Source: Bermanella sp.
GTDB taxonomy: Bacteria; Pseudomonadota; Gammaproteobacteria; Pseudomonadales; Oceanobacteraceae
DNA: 45,480 nucleotides
Assembly: GCA_029938135.1 (NCBI GenBank)
Contig: JAPYOO010000008.1
Span: forward strand, 1 to 45,480
Direction of reading: 5' to 3'
Below, in pieces: positions 9,837 to 18,007 of this stretch. Both the position numbers and the translations under genes were made by a program. The notes beneath the pieces were generated by a model, which did no database searches, was not told the DNA's origin, and saw nothing but the letters and a program-made list of their open reading frames with translations. Every line of letters starts with the position of its first letter. Within the stretch, counting starts at the first letter, position 1.

Positions 9837-11492
9837 ATGCCTGATATTGACTACAGCCAAAGTTCCATCCTAATCATAGAATCTACCGAGCTTTATCGTG
9901 GAATATTAAAGAAAATCCTCATGGACATAGGCGTAGAAGATATTCGTGTCACCTCCACCGGTAAAGGCGCCATAGCAGCGTGCCAAGAAGCCCTATTTGA
10001 CGTGGTATTTTGTGACTTTGAGTTAGGCCGAGGTAAAACAGGCCTGCAAGTCTTAGAGGAGCTGCGCACCACAGAACTCATTAAACCCTCTTGTATATTT
10101 GCAATGATCACCGCTGAGGTTGATAAAAGTATTGTATTGTCCTGCCTTGAACACAAACCCAGCCTGTTTATCACTAAACCCTTCACCCATAACAGCTTAA
10201 AATCCCGACTGGATAGAATTATTGAGCTACATACATATTTAAGGCCGATCATTAATGCCATAGATGATCAAGAATATAAATTAGCCCTATTATTGTGCGA
10301 TAAAGAACTTAAATCCGATAGCCGTTACCCATCATGGTGTGTAAAAACGCAATGCGAGCTTTTGTTTAAAATAAAGGCTTATGAACCGTGCATAGAAGCC
10401 TGTCGTGCCGCTTTGACACTTAAAGCACACACATGGGCCCAACTACTGTTAGGAAAGGCACTGTGCGCCACTGAACAACATGACTTAGCATTGCATACGT
10501 TTAACGTACTGTATTCTGGTGAATCTATTAGCGTAGATGGAATAGAAGCATTTGATGAAGCTGCCCAAATTCATTTTCAAAAAGGCGAAAGTGAAACAGC
10601 TCAAGTGTTATTACAGAAAGCCACTGATTTGTCGGGTTTATCGGTACCACGGTTACTCACACTAGCCGATTTATGTGAACAAAATGATGATGTTATTGCC
10701 GCCACTAAGGTCTATCGCAATGTAGCTAAACATGCTGAATATTCCATGCATGCCAGCCCTGACAATCAACTAGATTTTGCCCGTAGCCTTACCGAATCTG
10801 CCACGCGTTCCGACCAAGTACAATCAAAAATTTTTATCGCCGAGGCGCTTACTACGATCAATAAAGTGAATCGTAGTTTTAATGATAACAATACTCGAGT
10901 ACGGTCTGGATTATTGGCCAGCCAAGCCTATTCATCAATTGATGAAAGCGAAAAAGCCAATCAACTGTTAACAAAAGCCTTAGTAAACTACAACGAACTA
11001 AATGATGCTGAAAAAAATATCGACGTAAAAGTTGAATTGGTTCGCACTTATATAATGACGGACAATCAAGACAAAGCTGACGCATTAATGGAAGAGGTGA
11101 ACCGGTGTGATGAGTTCAGTACTAAGCTTGCTTCGCGTATTGACCGTGTATCGGAAGAACCGGTTAGCCCTTCAGGAAAGAGTGAAGTGGTTAAAATTAA
11201 TAATAAAGGCATTACCTTTTATAATGCCAAAGAATTTAATAAAGCCATTACCTATTTCAGTAAAGCACTTAAACGTTTTCCCAAGCACATAGGCATTCGA
11301 TTAAATCTAGCTCAGGCTCTGATTGCACAATTAAACGTACAAGGCCCTGATGCTGTACTTATTCAACAATGCCGTGATGATTTAGACCACTTAAACCACA
11401 TTACCTCCACCCACCCTCAATATCATCGATTAACAGAATTAACTGAAAAAATTAATGTTTGTCAAAAAGAATTGGACATAGAAGTGCTCTAA
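9837..11492 (+). CDS. Response regulator receiver domain protein with C-terminal TPR-type repeats
   Basis: REC domain (ILIIESTELYRGILKKILMDIG...DVVFCDFELGRGKTGLQVLEELR) followed by repeated TPR-like helices (AKEFNKAITYFSKALKRFPKHIGIRLNLAQALI). Confidence 0.88.
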   Translation: MPDIDYSQSSILIIESTELYRGILKKILMDIGVEDIRVTSTGKGAIAACQEALFDVVFCDFELGRGKTGLQVLEELRTTELIKPSCIFAMITAEVDKSIVLSCLEHKPSLFITKPFTHNSLKSRLDRIIELHTYLRPIINAIDDQEYKLALLLCDKELKSDSRYPSWCVKTQCELLFKIKAYEPCIEACRAALTLKAHTWAQLLLGKALCATEQHDLALHTFNVLYSGESISVDGIEAFDEAAQIHFQKGESETAQVLLQKATDLSGLSVPRLLTLADLCEQNDDVIAATKVYRNVAKHAEYSMHASPDNQLDFARSLTESATRSDQVQSKIFIAEALTTINKVNRSFNDNNTRVRSGLLASQAYSSIDESEKANQLLTKALVNYNELNDAEKNIDVKVELVRTYIMTDNQDKADALMEEVNRCDEFSTKLASRIDRVSEEPVSPSGKSEVVKINNKGITFYNAKEFNKAITYFSKALKRFPKHIGIRLNLAQALIAQLNVQGPDAVLIQQCRDDLDHLNHITSTHPQYHRLTELTEKINVCQKELDIEVL

Positions 11493-11665
11493 AGCTGATT
11501 CCGAGTAATGCCCACGCCTATATTTATGATCTATTCCTACAGCGACTAAATGTATTAATTAAGCTTTAAGAGACGTTAAAATGACTCTGGAGCCATATAG
11601 GCATGCACGCTTACAGGGAATCTACCTGCACATTTAGCCCTGAACTCATAAAAACCTCTTTACAT

Positions 11666-11684
11666 GCGAATGATTATCATTATG
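11666..11684 (-). promoter_or_regulatory. Candidate Fur box
   Basis: Minus-strand CATAATGATAATCATTCGC matches GATAATGATAATCATTATC at 16 of 19 positions; 73 bp upstream of the ORF at 11757. Confidence 0.7.
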
Positions 11685-11756
11685 ATACGAGAAATAAATA
11701 ACCACGCCCCCGAATAAAGAGGCGCTACTTCATTTATTTCAATAAGAGCCTCTTCT

Positions 11757-12197
11757 ATGAGATTTTTGTGTACCGATCACCGCCGTGAATTAAACTGTAA
11801 CCCTAAGCAGGCCGCCCAATTATGGCAGAAACTCATTTTACAAGGCAGAGGCTTGTTCCACTTACAGTACTGGGAACAGGCGGTGGTGGTATACGGCAAC
11901 GCTTTTGAGATATCTGAAATGCTCATCGCTAACAGTCAGACCAAATATTCCATAGACAGGTATCTACGCACCGCCCTTGAATTCGCATATGTCTTACGAA
12001 AAAGCCAAACGCCATGTAATCTCGAGTCATTCCCTCTTCATGTTAAGAAGCAACTATCACTCCTGAAGACTGAGCAGCCTATCTCGCACTTAATGCAACC
12101 CATCGAAGAGGTTATCGACTTGCCACTGCATATGGCCGATTTTTGGCTCAGGGAATTATTGTCACTGGATAGTATTGAGTCGCGAATTTATCATTAA
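11757..12197 (+). CDS. Hypothetical protein, helical/TPR-like, candidate Fur-regulated
   Basis: 146-aa ORF, ATG start, downstream of a Fur-box-like site; MRFLCTDHRRELNCNPKQAAQLWQKLILQGRGLFHLQYWEQAVVVYGNAFEISEMLI. Confidence 0.75.
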   Translation: MRFLCTDHRRELNCNPKQAAQLWQKLILQGRGLFHLQYWEQAVVVYGNAFEISEMLIANSQTKYSIDRYLRTALEFAYVLRKSQTPCNLESFPLHVKKQLSLLKTEQPISHLMQPIEEVIDLPLHMADFWLRELLSLDSIESRIYH

Positions 12198-12305
12198 AAT
12201 ACAATTGTCACGTTTAACATCCTTCAAAAAGTTATTTTACTCAACTGCACACAGTTGATAGTCTGCCCGATACAATGACAATATGATGTATCTTTAAGGT
12301 TGCAC

Positions 12306-12746
12306 ATGAAAACGATTTCTAAGCCCCTATTTATAGTTTTATGCCTATTGGCTTTTGCAAATACACACGCCAGCGAAAGTCAAACACTGGGCCAGCAGCT
12401 AGACAGTGCAGTAGACGCTATTAAGGAATTTAGCCATGACAAAAAAACGAAAACTCTGTCACAGGTAGAAATGGCACTGAATACGTTGGATGTGCGCATC
12501 AATGATCTTGAGAAAAGACTGGATAACAAATGGGATACAATGGACCAATCTGCCCGTAAAGAAGCACGTAAAAGTTTACAAGCTCTCCATAGCAAGCGTA
12601 CTGAAGTGGCCCAGTGGCTAGGCAGTATGAAGCAGTCTACCTCCAGTGCTTGGGGTAAAATTACAAATGGCTTTTCACAAGCATTCAGCGCTCTAGAAGA
12701 ATCCTGGCAAGATGCCGAAGAAGACATCCCTGTAACGACAATTTAA
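12306..12746 (+). CDS. Hypothetical secreted coiled-coil protein
   Basis: Signal peptide MKTISKPLFIVLCLLAFANTHA|SES, then a heptad-rich helical region; ATG at 12306 preferred over the TTG at 12300. Confidence 0.8.
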   Translation: MKTISKPLFIVLCLLAFANTHASESQTLGQQLDSAVDAIKEFSHDKKTKTLSQVEMALNTLDVRINDLEKRLDNKWDTMDQSARKEARKSLQALHSKRTEVAQWLGSMKQSTSSAWGKITNGFSQAFSALEESWQDAEEDIPVTTI

Positions 12747-12768
12747 GGTTCATCATTAAAGATAACAA

Positions 12769-12799
12769 AACCACATGGGGTCTCACCCGTGAGGTTTTT
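12769..12799 (+). terminator. Rho-independent terminator separating the upstream genes from the buf operon
   Basis: AACCACATGGG-gtctca-CCCGTGAGGTT stem (one mismatch, one wobble) running into TTTTT. Confidence 0.75.
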
Positions 12800-12808
12800 C
12801 TGTGCATC

Positions 12809-12836
12809 TTGACCCCTTCCTTTTTTATTTTAAATA
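12809..12836 (+). promoter_or_regulatory. Weak candidate sigma70-like promoter for the buf operon
   Basis: TTGACC-N16-TAAATA immediately after the terminator and about 80 bp upstream of the precursor ATG; weak -10. Confidence 0.35.
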
Positions 12837-12913
12837 CCCTGCAATCAATTTGTCTGCTCGCTCGTCTATATAGTAGGACTCATAGTCCTTGCTAACTAAA
12901 TATTGGAGCAAAC

Positions 12914-13177
12914 ATGAAAGACACTAAAAAAATAATGAGCACTGCCATCGCCAGTACCTTACTTGGGTTAACCATTGCTTCCTCGTCAGTACTTGCGGCT
13001 AAACCTGGATTTGAAAAATGCCAAGGCATTGCCAAAGCCGGATTGAATGATTGCGGCACCAGCAAACATGGTTGTGCTGGACTTGCTAAAGCCGCAGGTG
13101 ATGCCGAAGAATGGGTATACGTGCCTGAAGGTACTTGCGACAAAATTGTAGGCGGGAAGATTAAAGCCGCTAAATAA
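12914..13177 (+). CDS. bufA1: Bufferin-type RiPP precursor (BufA1 / DUF2282-like periplasmic protein)
   Basis: 87 aa; signal peptide ending SSVLA|A; core [51 protein letters not shown] with four conserved Cys in the DUF2282 pattern; followed by DUF692 and DUF2063 genes. Confidence 0.92.
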   Translation: MKDTKKIMSTAIASTLLGLTIASSSVLAAKPGFEKCQGIAKAGLNDCGTSKHGCAGLAKAAGDAEEWVYVPEGTCDKIVGGKIKAAK

Positions 13178-13189
13178 AAGCGCCCATAT

Positions 13190-13223
13190 AAAGACTAAAG
13201 AGACACTATGCTCTTTAGTCTTT
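13190..13223 (+). terminator. Intra-operon hairpin between bufA1 and bufB (attenuator or mRNA-stabilising element)
   Basis: Perfect 13-bp inverted repeat AAAGACTAAAGAG-acactatg-CTCTTTAGTCTTT starting 13 nt after the bufA1 stop; only a short TTT within the arm, then gttaaaa. Confidence 0.7.
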
Positions 13224-13253
13224 GTTAAAACTACCAAGCCCGATAGGTTGTAA

Positions 13254-14093
13254 ATGTCCCAACTAAAATTTAAGTCTAACGCTATTTATGGCGCAGGATT
13301 AGGCCTGCGTGCTAGTCATTATCAAGAAGTATTGTCTTCTAAACCTAATATTCCTTGGTTTGAATTGTTGGCTGACAACTACATGAGCGATGGCGGTTTA
13401 CCCATTGAACGGGCACACAAAATTCGCCAAAATTACCCCATAACCTTGCACTGCGTGGGTATGTCATTGGGTTCATGTGACCCTCTGAACATAAACTACT
13501 TAACTAGGCTTAAGGCGTTAAGTGAGAAACTAGAGCCTGCTTATATATCCGACCACTTAGCATGGGCGTCCATTGACGGTCAGTACACCCATGATTTATT
13601 ACCCTTGCCCTATAATGCCCACACCCTTGATCATATGTGTGAACGTATTTCAAAAGTACAAGAGTTCTTAGGGCGAACAATCCTCATTGAAAATCCATCG
13701 TCCTATTTAACATTTGAAGAAAGTGACATGACAGAGTGGGATTTTATCTCTCAAATGGCAAAGATAAGCGGCTGCGAATTGCTTGTTGATATTAATAACA
13801 TTTATGTGAGTTCCATCAACCATAAGTTTGACCCTTTGCACTATGTAGCATCCCTGCCTGCGGAAAAAGTAAAAGAGCTTCACTTGGCAGGTTTTACTAA
13901 GATGGATAATTACCTTTTAGACACGCATTCAGAAAAGGTGCACCCACCTGTATGGCAATTGTATCGCGCTGCCATAAAACAATTTGGTGCCACCCCCACA
14001 CTTATTGAATGGGATAGCGACGTACCCGACTTTGCCACATTACACCAAGAAGCCCTCACGGCTGAAAGGCACATGTGGGCATTATCACAATGA
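13254..14093 (+). CDS. bufB: DUF692 family multinuclear non-heme iron oxidative enzyme (MNIO), BufB-like
   Basis: 279 aa; GAGLGLRASHYQEVLSSKPNIPWFELLADNYM, ISDHLAW, ILIENPSSYLTFEESDMTEWDFI, LLVDINNIYVSSINHKFDP, ELHLAGF, PTLIEWDSDVPDF, all DUF692 hallmarks. Confidence 0.95.
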   Translation: MSQLKFKSNAIYGAGLGLRASHYQEVLSSKPNIPWFELLADNYMSDGGLPIERAHKIRQNYPITLHCVGMSLGSCDPLNINYLTRLKALSEKLEPAYISDHLAWASIDGQYTHDLLPLPYNAHTLDHMCERISKVQEFLGRTILIENPSSYLTFEESDMTEWDFISQMAKISGCELLVDINNIYVSSINHKFDPLHYVASLPAEKVKELHLAGFTKMDNYLLDTHSEKVHPPVWQLYRAAIKQFGATPTLIEWDSDVPDFATLHQEALTAERHMWALSQ

Positions 14094-14878
14094 ATTTAAA
14101 AAAATGGCAACAAGATTTTTATCAAGGTATTTTTCACCCAAGCCAAAATAACATTCAGCTGGCTTGCCAAGGCATCAATACCACCGGAAACCTCAGTGCA
14201 TCACAACGTTTGGACATATATCGTGATAGCATTTTGGGGGGCATCACTGATGGTTTAAGCGGGGTATTTCCAGTGTGCGAGAATCTGGTAGGGTCGCAAT
14301 ATTTTTCTCACATGCTCACCGATTTTTTAAAACAGAATCCATCATATTCACCCGATCTAGGTAACTACGGCGCATTATTGCCTAATTATATTGCGCAGTT
14401 TAAACCGGCCAAAGATTTAGTATACTTACCTGAAGTGGCTAAACTTGAATGGCTGTGGCACAAGGCATTTAATGCTAGCGACGTACACAATAATAACGCT
14501 GCCATTTATACACTTGAACAATTAGCAAGCATTACAGAAAATGAGCAGGGCCGTATTCAGTTTGTATTGCAGCCAAGCATTCAATTAATGCAATCCGATT
14601 ACCCCATTCACCTTATATGGGAAATGAACCAAGATAACTACGATGGCCAAAAACAAGTAGATTTGAATGAGGGTGAAGTTAACTTACTCATATTTAGAGC
14701 CCCCGATTACTCAATGCATATAAATCCATTGAATAAAGACGAATTTATTTTCTACCAAGCATTGCAGGCAGGGTTAATATTTTTAGATATTGCCAAGCTT
14801 ACTTTCACTGCCCCCATAGAGACGCTGCTGGCCCCCGCCATTCAGTCTGGATTAATCATCGGTTTTAACATAGCCTAG
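14090..14878 (+). CDS. bufC: DUF2063-type putative DNA-binding domain protein, BufC-like MNIO partner
   Basis: ATG overlaps the bufB TGA (ATGA at 14090-14093); LKKWQQDFYQGIFHP...ASQRLDIYRDSILGGITDGLSGVFPVCENLVG..YFSHMLTDFLKQNPSYSPDLGNYG is the DUF2063 N-terminal pattern. Confidence 0.92.
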   Translation: MNLKKWQQDFYQGIFHPSQNNIQLACQGINTTGNLSASQRLDIYRDSILGGITDGLSGVFPVCENLVGSQYFSHMLTDFLKQNPSYSPDLGNYGALLPNYIAQFKPAKDLVYLPEVAKLEWLWHKAFNASDVHNNNAAIYTLEQLASITENEQGRIQFVLQPSIQLMQSDYPIHLIWEMNQDNYDGQKQVDLNEGEVNLLIFRAPDYSMHINPLNKDEFIFYQALQAGLIFLDIAKLTFTAPIETLLAPAIQSGLIIGFNIA

Positions 14879-15079
14879 TGCCCGCTGAGGCATGAAGGAA
14901 GCCAGCATTTATTAACGGCAATGCACACGTATACCCATTTACCATTCCAGAGCCCCACCTAAACTCATCATGCTTTATCCCGAGTTGGGTCAATTTTTGC
15001 AATAGTCTCCTTACACAATAAAAAACTGGCACTCTTTGTCGTAATCGATAATACCGTGCAAACTAGCAGGGATCAGCCC

Positions 15080-15613
15080 ATGAAGTTGCTTGTATTAGTA
15101 GCCGTAACGGCCTTATTTTGGTGTACGCCATTCACAGTTCAGGCCTCCGTTTGCTCTCCTAACTGGAAGGTCACCGGCTATTACTCCCCTATAGAAACTG
15201 AATTCCCACGTGGGGACATGAGTGGTATTAAAGTGCAAAACTTAACACGGCTAGCCTTTAACAGCGCCTTTTTAAAGGAAGTGAAATTAGAAGGCTGGGG
15301 ACGTACCCGTTATGGCTGGTACTTAGGTTATTTTGGTCAGCAATGGCATAAAAATGCCACCCCCTTAGATGCAAGAGGCAAAGATTTAACACTGGGAGCC
15401 GTGGCCATAGATAAACGCTACTTAAAAATGGGCCACAGAATTTCTATCCCTCAGGTGAATGACATTGTAGGCGTTCCTTGGTTTGTAGCCCGCGACACCG
15501 GCAGCGCCATTAAACGTAAACACATTGATGTGTACACTGGTGAAGGCCTGCTCGCTAAAAAAACATCCTGGAAAGTCACCGGCAATAAACAAGTATGCAT
15601 CACAACAATCTAA
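15080..15613 (+). CDS. 3D (Asp-Asp-Asp) domain protein, secreted
   Basis: Signal peptide MKLLVLVAVTALFWCTPFTVQA; WKVTGYYSP...LDARGKDLTLGAVAIDKRYLKMGHRISIP...FVARDTGSAIKRKHIDVYTG = 3D domain; ATG at 15080 preferred over the GTG at 15056. Confidence 0.87.
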   Translation: MKLLVLVAVTALFWCTPFTVQASVCSPNWKVTGYYSPIETEFPRGDMSGIKVQNLTRLAFNSAFLKEVKLEGWGRTRYGWYLGYFGQQWHKNATPLDARGKDLTLGAVAIDKRYLKMGHRISIPQVNDIVGVPWFVARDTGSAIKRKHIDVYTGEGLLAKKTSWKVTGNKQVCITTI

Positions 15614-15758
15614 ATCAGAGAATTTTGAAATAAAAAACGTAACCACGCGCTAATTGTGTACGACTTATTACACTCCATTGCACATTTTGTTACATCTAAT
15701 TTAAACCGTTCCGTATAAGATGCTGGCCTTAGAGTATTACCCTCAGGAAGAGACCAAC

Positions 15759-16076
15759 ATGCACTTCAATAACCATGCACAAAAATTGCTGCAGGAAGCT
15801 AAAAACACTCATTTAAAAGTAAAACAAGTGATGCCCAACACATACCATATTCAATGTTTATTGGGCGAAACCATTGTTCAAGAACACAACACACGCTACT
15901 ACCATCGCATTACCAATGCCTTAATTGAAAAATATGCCAGTGAGACGGAACACGACTGTTGTCTCATTGCCTTTCACCCCATTTTAGAGAAGTTTAAAAA
16001 CCCTTGTTACAATATGTCGGGCACAATTCATTTAACACTTAAAAAATTAAACGATAGACAAAAGGTTAATGCATGA
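15759..16076 (+). CDS. Hypothetical protein
   Basis: ORF 15720..16076; ATG at 15759 preceded by aggaagag SD-like sequence. Confidence 0.55.
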   Translation: MHFNNHAQKLLQEAKNTHLKVKQVMPNTYHIQCLLGETIVQEHNTRYYHRITNALIEKYASETEHDCCLIAFHPILEKFKNPCYNMSGTIHLTLKKLNDRQKVNA

Positions 16077-16120
16077 AGCATGAAGCATGAATAATGCCCC
16101 ATACGTTTATAAATAAACGA

Positions 16121-17869
16121 CTAAAATAATCGACTAAAAAATGCCTTTATGGGCCTGACCACTCTTACATCGATAGCATTATTGATCACTTGGCGACGCT
16201 GATCGTAATCACTGGGTACTGGTAACACCCCATTATCAGTTTCATATTGCGCATAAGCTAATTTCATATCCTGGAACAATTGTGGCATTTTGGTACTTAA
16301 ATCCAGAGTTTCACCAGGGTCTTTTACTATGTTATATAAGTGCCAAATACCATCCCCCACTGCGGGGCGATTTAACATGATTTTAAAATCCCCTTTAAAT
16401 AATGCGGCGTTACCCCCAATTTCATAGGCGATGGTATCTTGGGGCCCGTGCACACTTACTTGGCGATTACTAACAATCGGCATGAGGCTTTTACCGGTAA
16501 CAGGCTCAATGGATTTACCTTTATATTCAACACCTGGATGGGACGTATTGGCTAATTGTAGAATGGTGGGCGCTAAATCTTTTACATACGTAAAGGCTTT
16601 ATTTACAGTGCCCTCTAGGGCGTTATTTAACGCTGGTCCAGAGATAATCATGGGTACTCGCAGCCCACCCTCCCCTGAATAAAATTTATAGTGACCCAAA
16701 GGCCCCACCACTGCACTGGCAAAACTGGCGCCTATATAGTTATAACTGCCTTTTTCGCCAAGGGTTTCATAATCTTGATTGTAATCTTCAAACCACATCC
16801 ATAACGGAAACAATTTTGAAATATCCCCGGGAGCTGACGCCTCACCGCCATTATCAGATGTAAAAATAAACACGGTATTATCATATTCACCAATGTCTTT
16901 TAAATGCTGTATTAAACGGCCAATATTAGCGTCCATAGCATCCACCATGCCGGCATACACAGCCATACTTTTTGAATGATACTTTTTTTCTTCTTCCGTC
17001 AGCGCTTGCCAATCTTGAGTGGTAACCACGTCGGTCATAGCCGCGTCTTTGGGTATTAAACCTAATTCTTTTACGCGTTTTTGACGTAATTTACGTAGCG
17101 CGCCCCAACCTTCATCATACTTGCCTATATATTTTTCTGTGTATTCTTTAGGTGCCTGCACCGGAATGTGTACTGCTTGAAATGCCACATACGAAAAAAA
17201 CGGTTTATTGTCTTTGAGGTTGCTATCAATAAACTCAATGCTTTTATCTACAATGTATTTTGAGGAGTAAAAGTCATCGGGCAACGTAATATTTTTGCCA
17301 TTGGCGAACCATTCAACTTTTGCATAGTTTGGTAGGTATGATCGTTGTTGCCAGTTATCAGCCCCTGAATAAGGCATCATGACGGTTTGCTCAAAGCCTC
17401 GGTTTATAGGCCGTAACTTTTCTTGTTTGTACCCCAAATGCCATTTACCCGCCATATAGGTGTGATAACCCTTATCCTTTAATAAGGTGGCTACTGTCAC
17501 TACGTTTTCATTTAGACTGCCGTTGTAAAAAGGTGAGCTGGCTTGAGATTGAGTTTTTGCCTCGGCAATATTACCTACCCCCGCACGATGACTGTCCACA
17601 CCAGACAACAACATGGCTCGGGTAGGCGCACAGCTAGCAGAGGTGTGATAGTTACTAAAGCTTAAGCCCTCTTTTGCTAACTGATCAAGATTAGGGGTGT
17701 CTATTTCACCGCCATAAGACTGAAGGTCGCTGTACCCTAAGTCATCGGCCAAAATCAAGACGATATTGGGGCTTTTAGCAGCGCCTGAGGCGATTGCACC
17801 GAAACTCACGCAAAGGGCCAGCAATGCACTTAAGGCCATGGAAAAACAAAATTTTGATAATGTTGGCAT
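16121..17869 (-). CDS. Sulfatase family protein (arylsulfatase), Cys-type
   Basis: 582 aa; signal peptide; PNIVLILADDLGYSDLQSYGGEIDTPNLDQLAKEG, sulfatase motif SCAPTRAMLLSG, AGKWHLG. Confidence 0.95.
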   Translation of the reverse strand: MPTLSKFCFSMALSALLALCVSFGAIASGAAKSPNIVLILADDLGYSDLQSYGGEIDTPNLDQLAKEGLSFSNYHTSASCAPTRAMLLSGVDSHRAGVGNIAEAKTQSQASSPFYNGSLNENVVTVATLLKDKGYHTYMAGKWHLGYKQEKLRPINRGFEQTVMMPYSGADNWQQRSYLPNYAKVEWFANGKNITLPDDFYSSKYIVDKSIEFIDSNLKDNKPFFSYVAFQAVHIPVQAPKEYTEKYIGKYDEGWGALRKLRQKRVKELGLIPKDAAMTDVVTTQDWQALTEEEKKYHSKSMAVYAGMVDAMDANIGRLIQHLKDIGEYDNTVFIFTSDNGGEASAPGDISKLFPLWMWFEDYNQDYETLGEKGSYNYIGASFASAVVGPLGHYKFYSGEGGLRVPMIISGPALNNALEGTVNKAFTYVKDLAPTILQLANTSHPGVEYKGKSIEPVTGKSLMPIVSNRQVSVHGPQDTIAYEIGGNAALFKGDFKIMLNRPAVGDGIWHLYNIVKDPGETLDLSTKMPQLFQDMKLAYAQYETDNGVLPVPSDYDQRRQVINNAIDVRVVRPIKAFFSRLF

Positions 17870-18007
17870 AGACGTGCCTTTTTATTATGAACAAGAATTT
17901 ACTGTACCGCCAAATGGCATTCTATGAGGGAATATATTCATTCCAAATGCTCATCAACGGTTTTTACTTAACCCCTTACCGCGTACACCAGCCTTCTATT
18001 CTCACAA

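Noticed and set aside
9893-10261. 122-aa minus-strand ORF inside the REC domain gene
   Set aside because: Shadow ORF antisense to the receiver domain.
12380-13237. Minus-strand ORFs (12380-12727, 12892-13143, 12986-13237) antisense to the coiled-coil and bufA1 genes
   Set aside because: They are shadow ORFs of clearly coding plus-strand genes with signal peptides and conserved Cys pattern.
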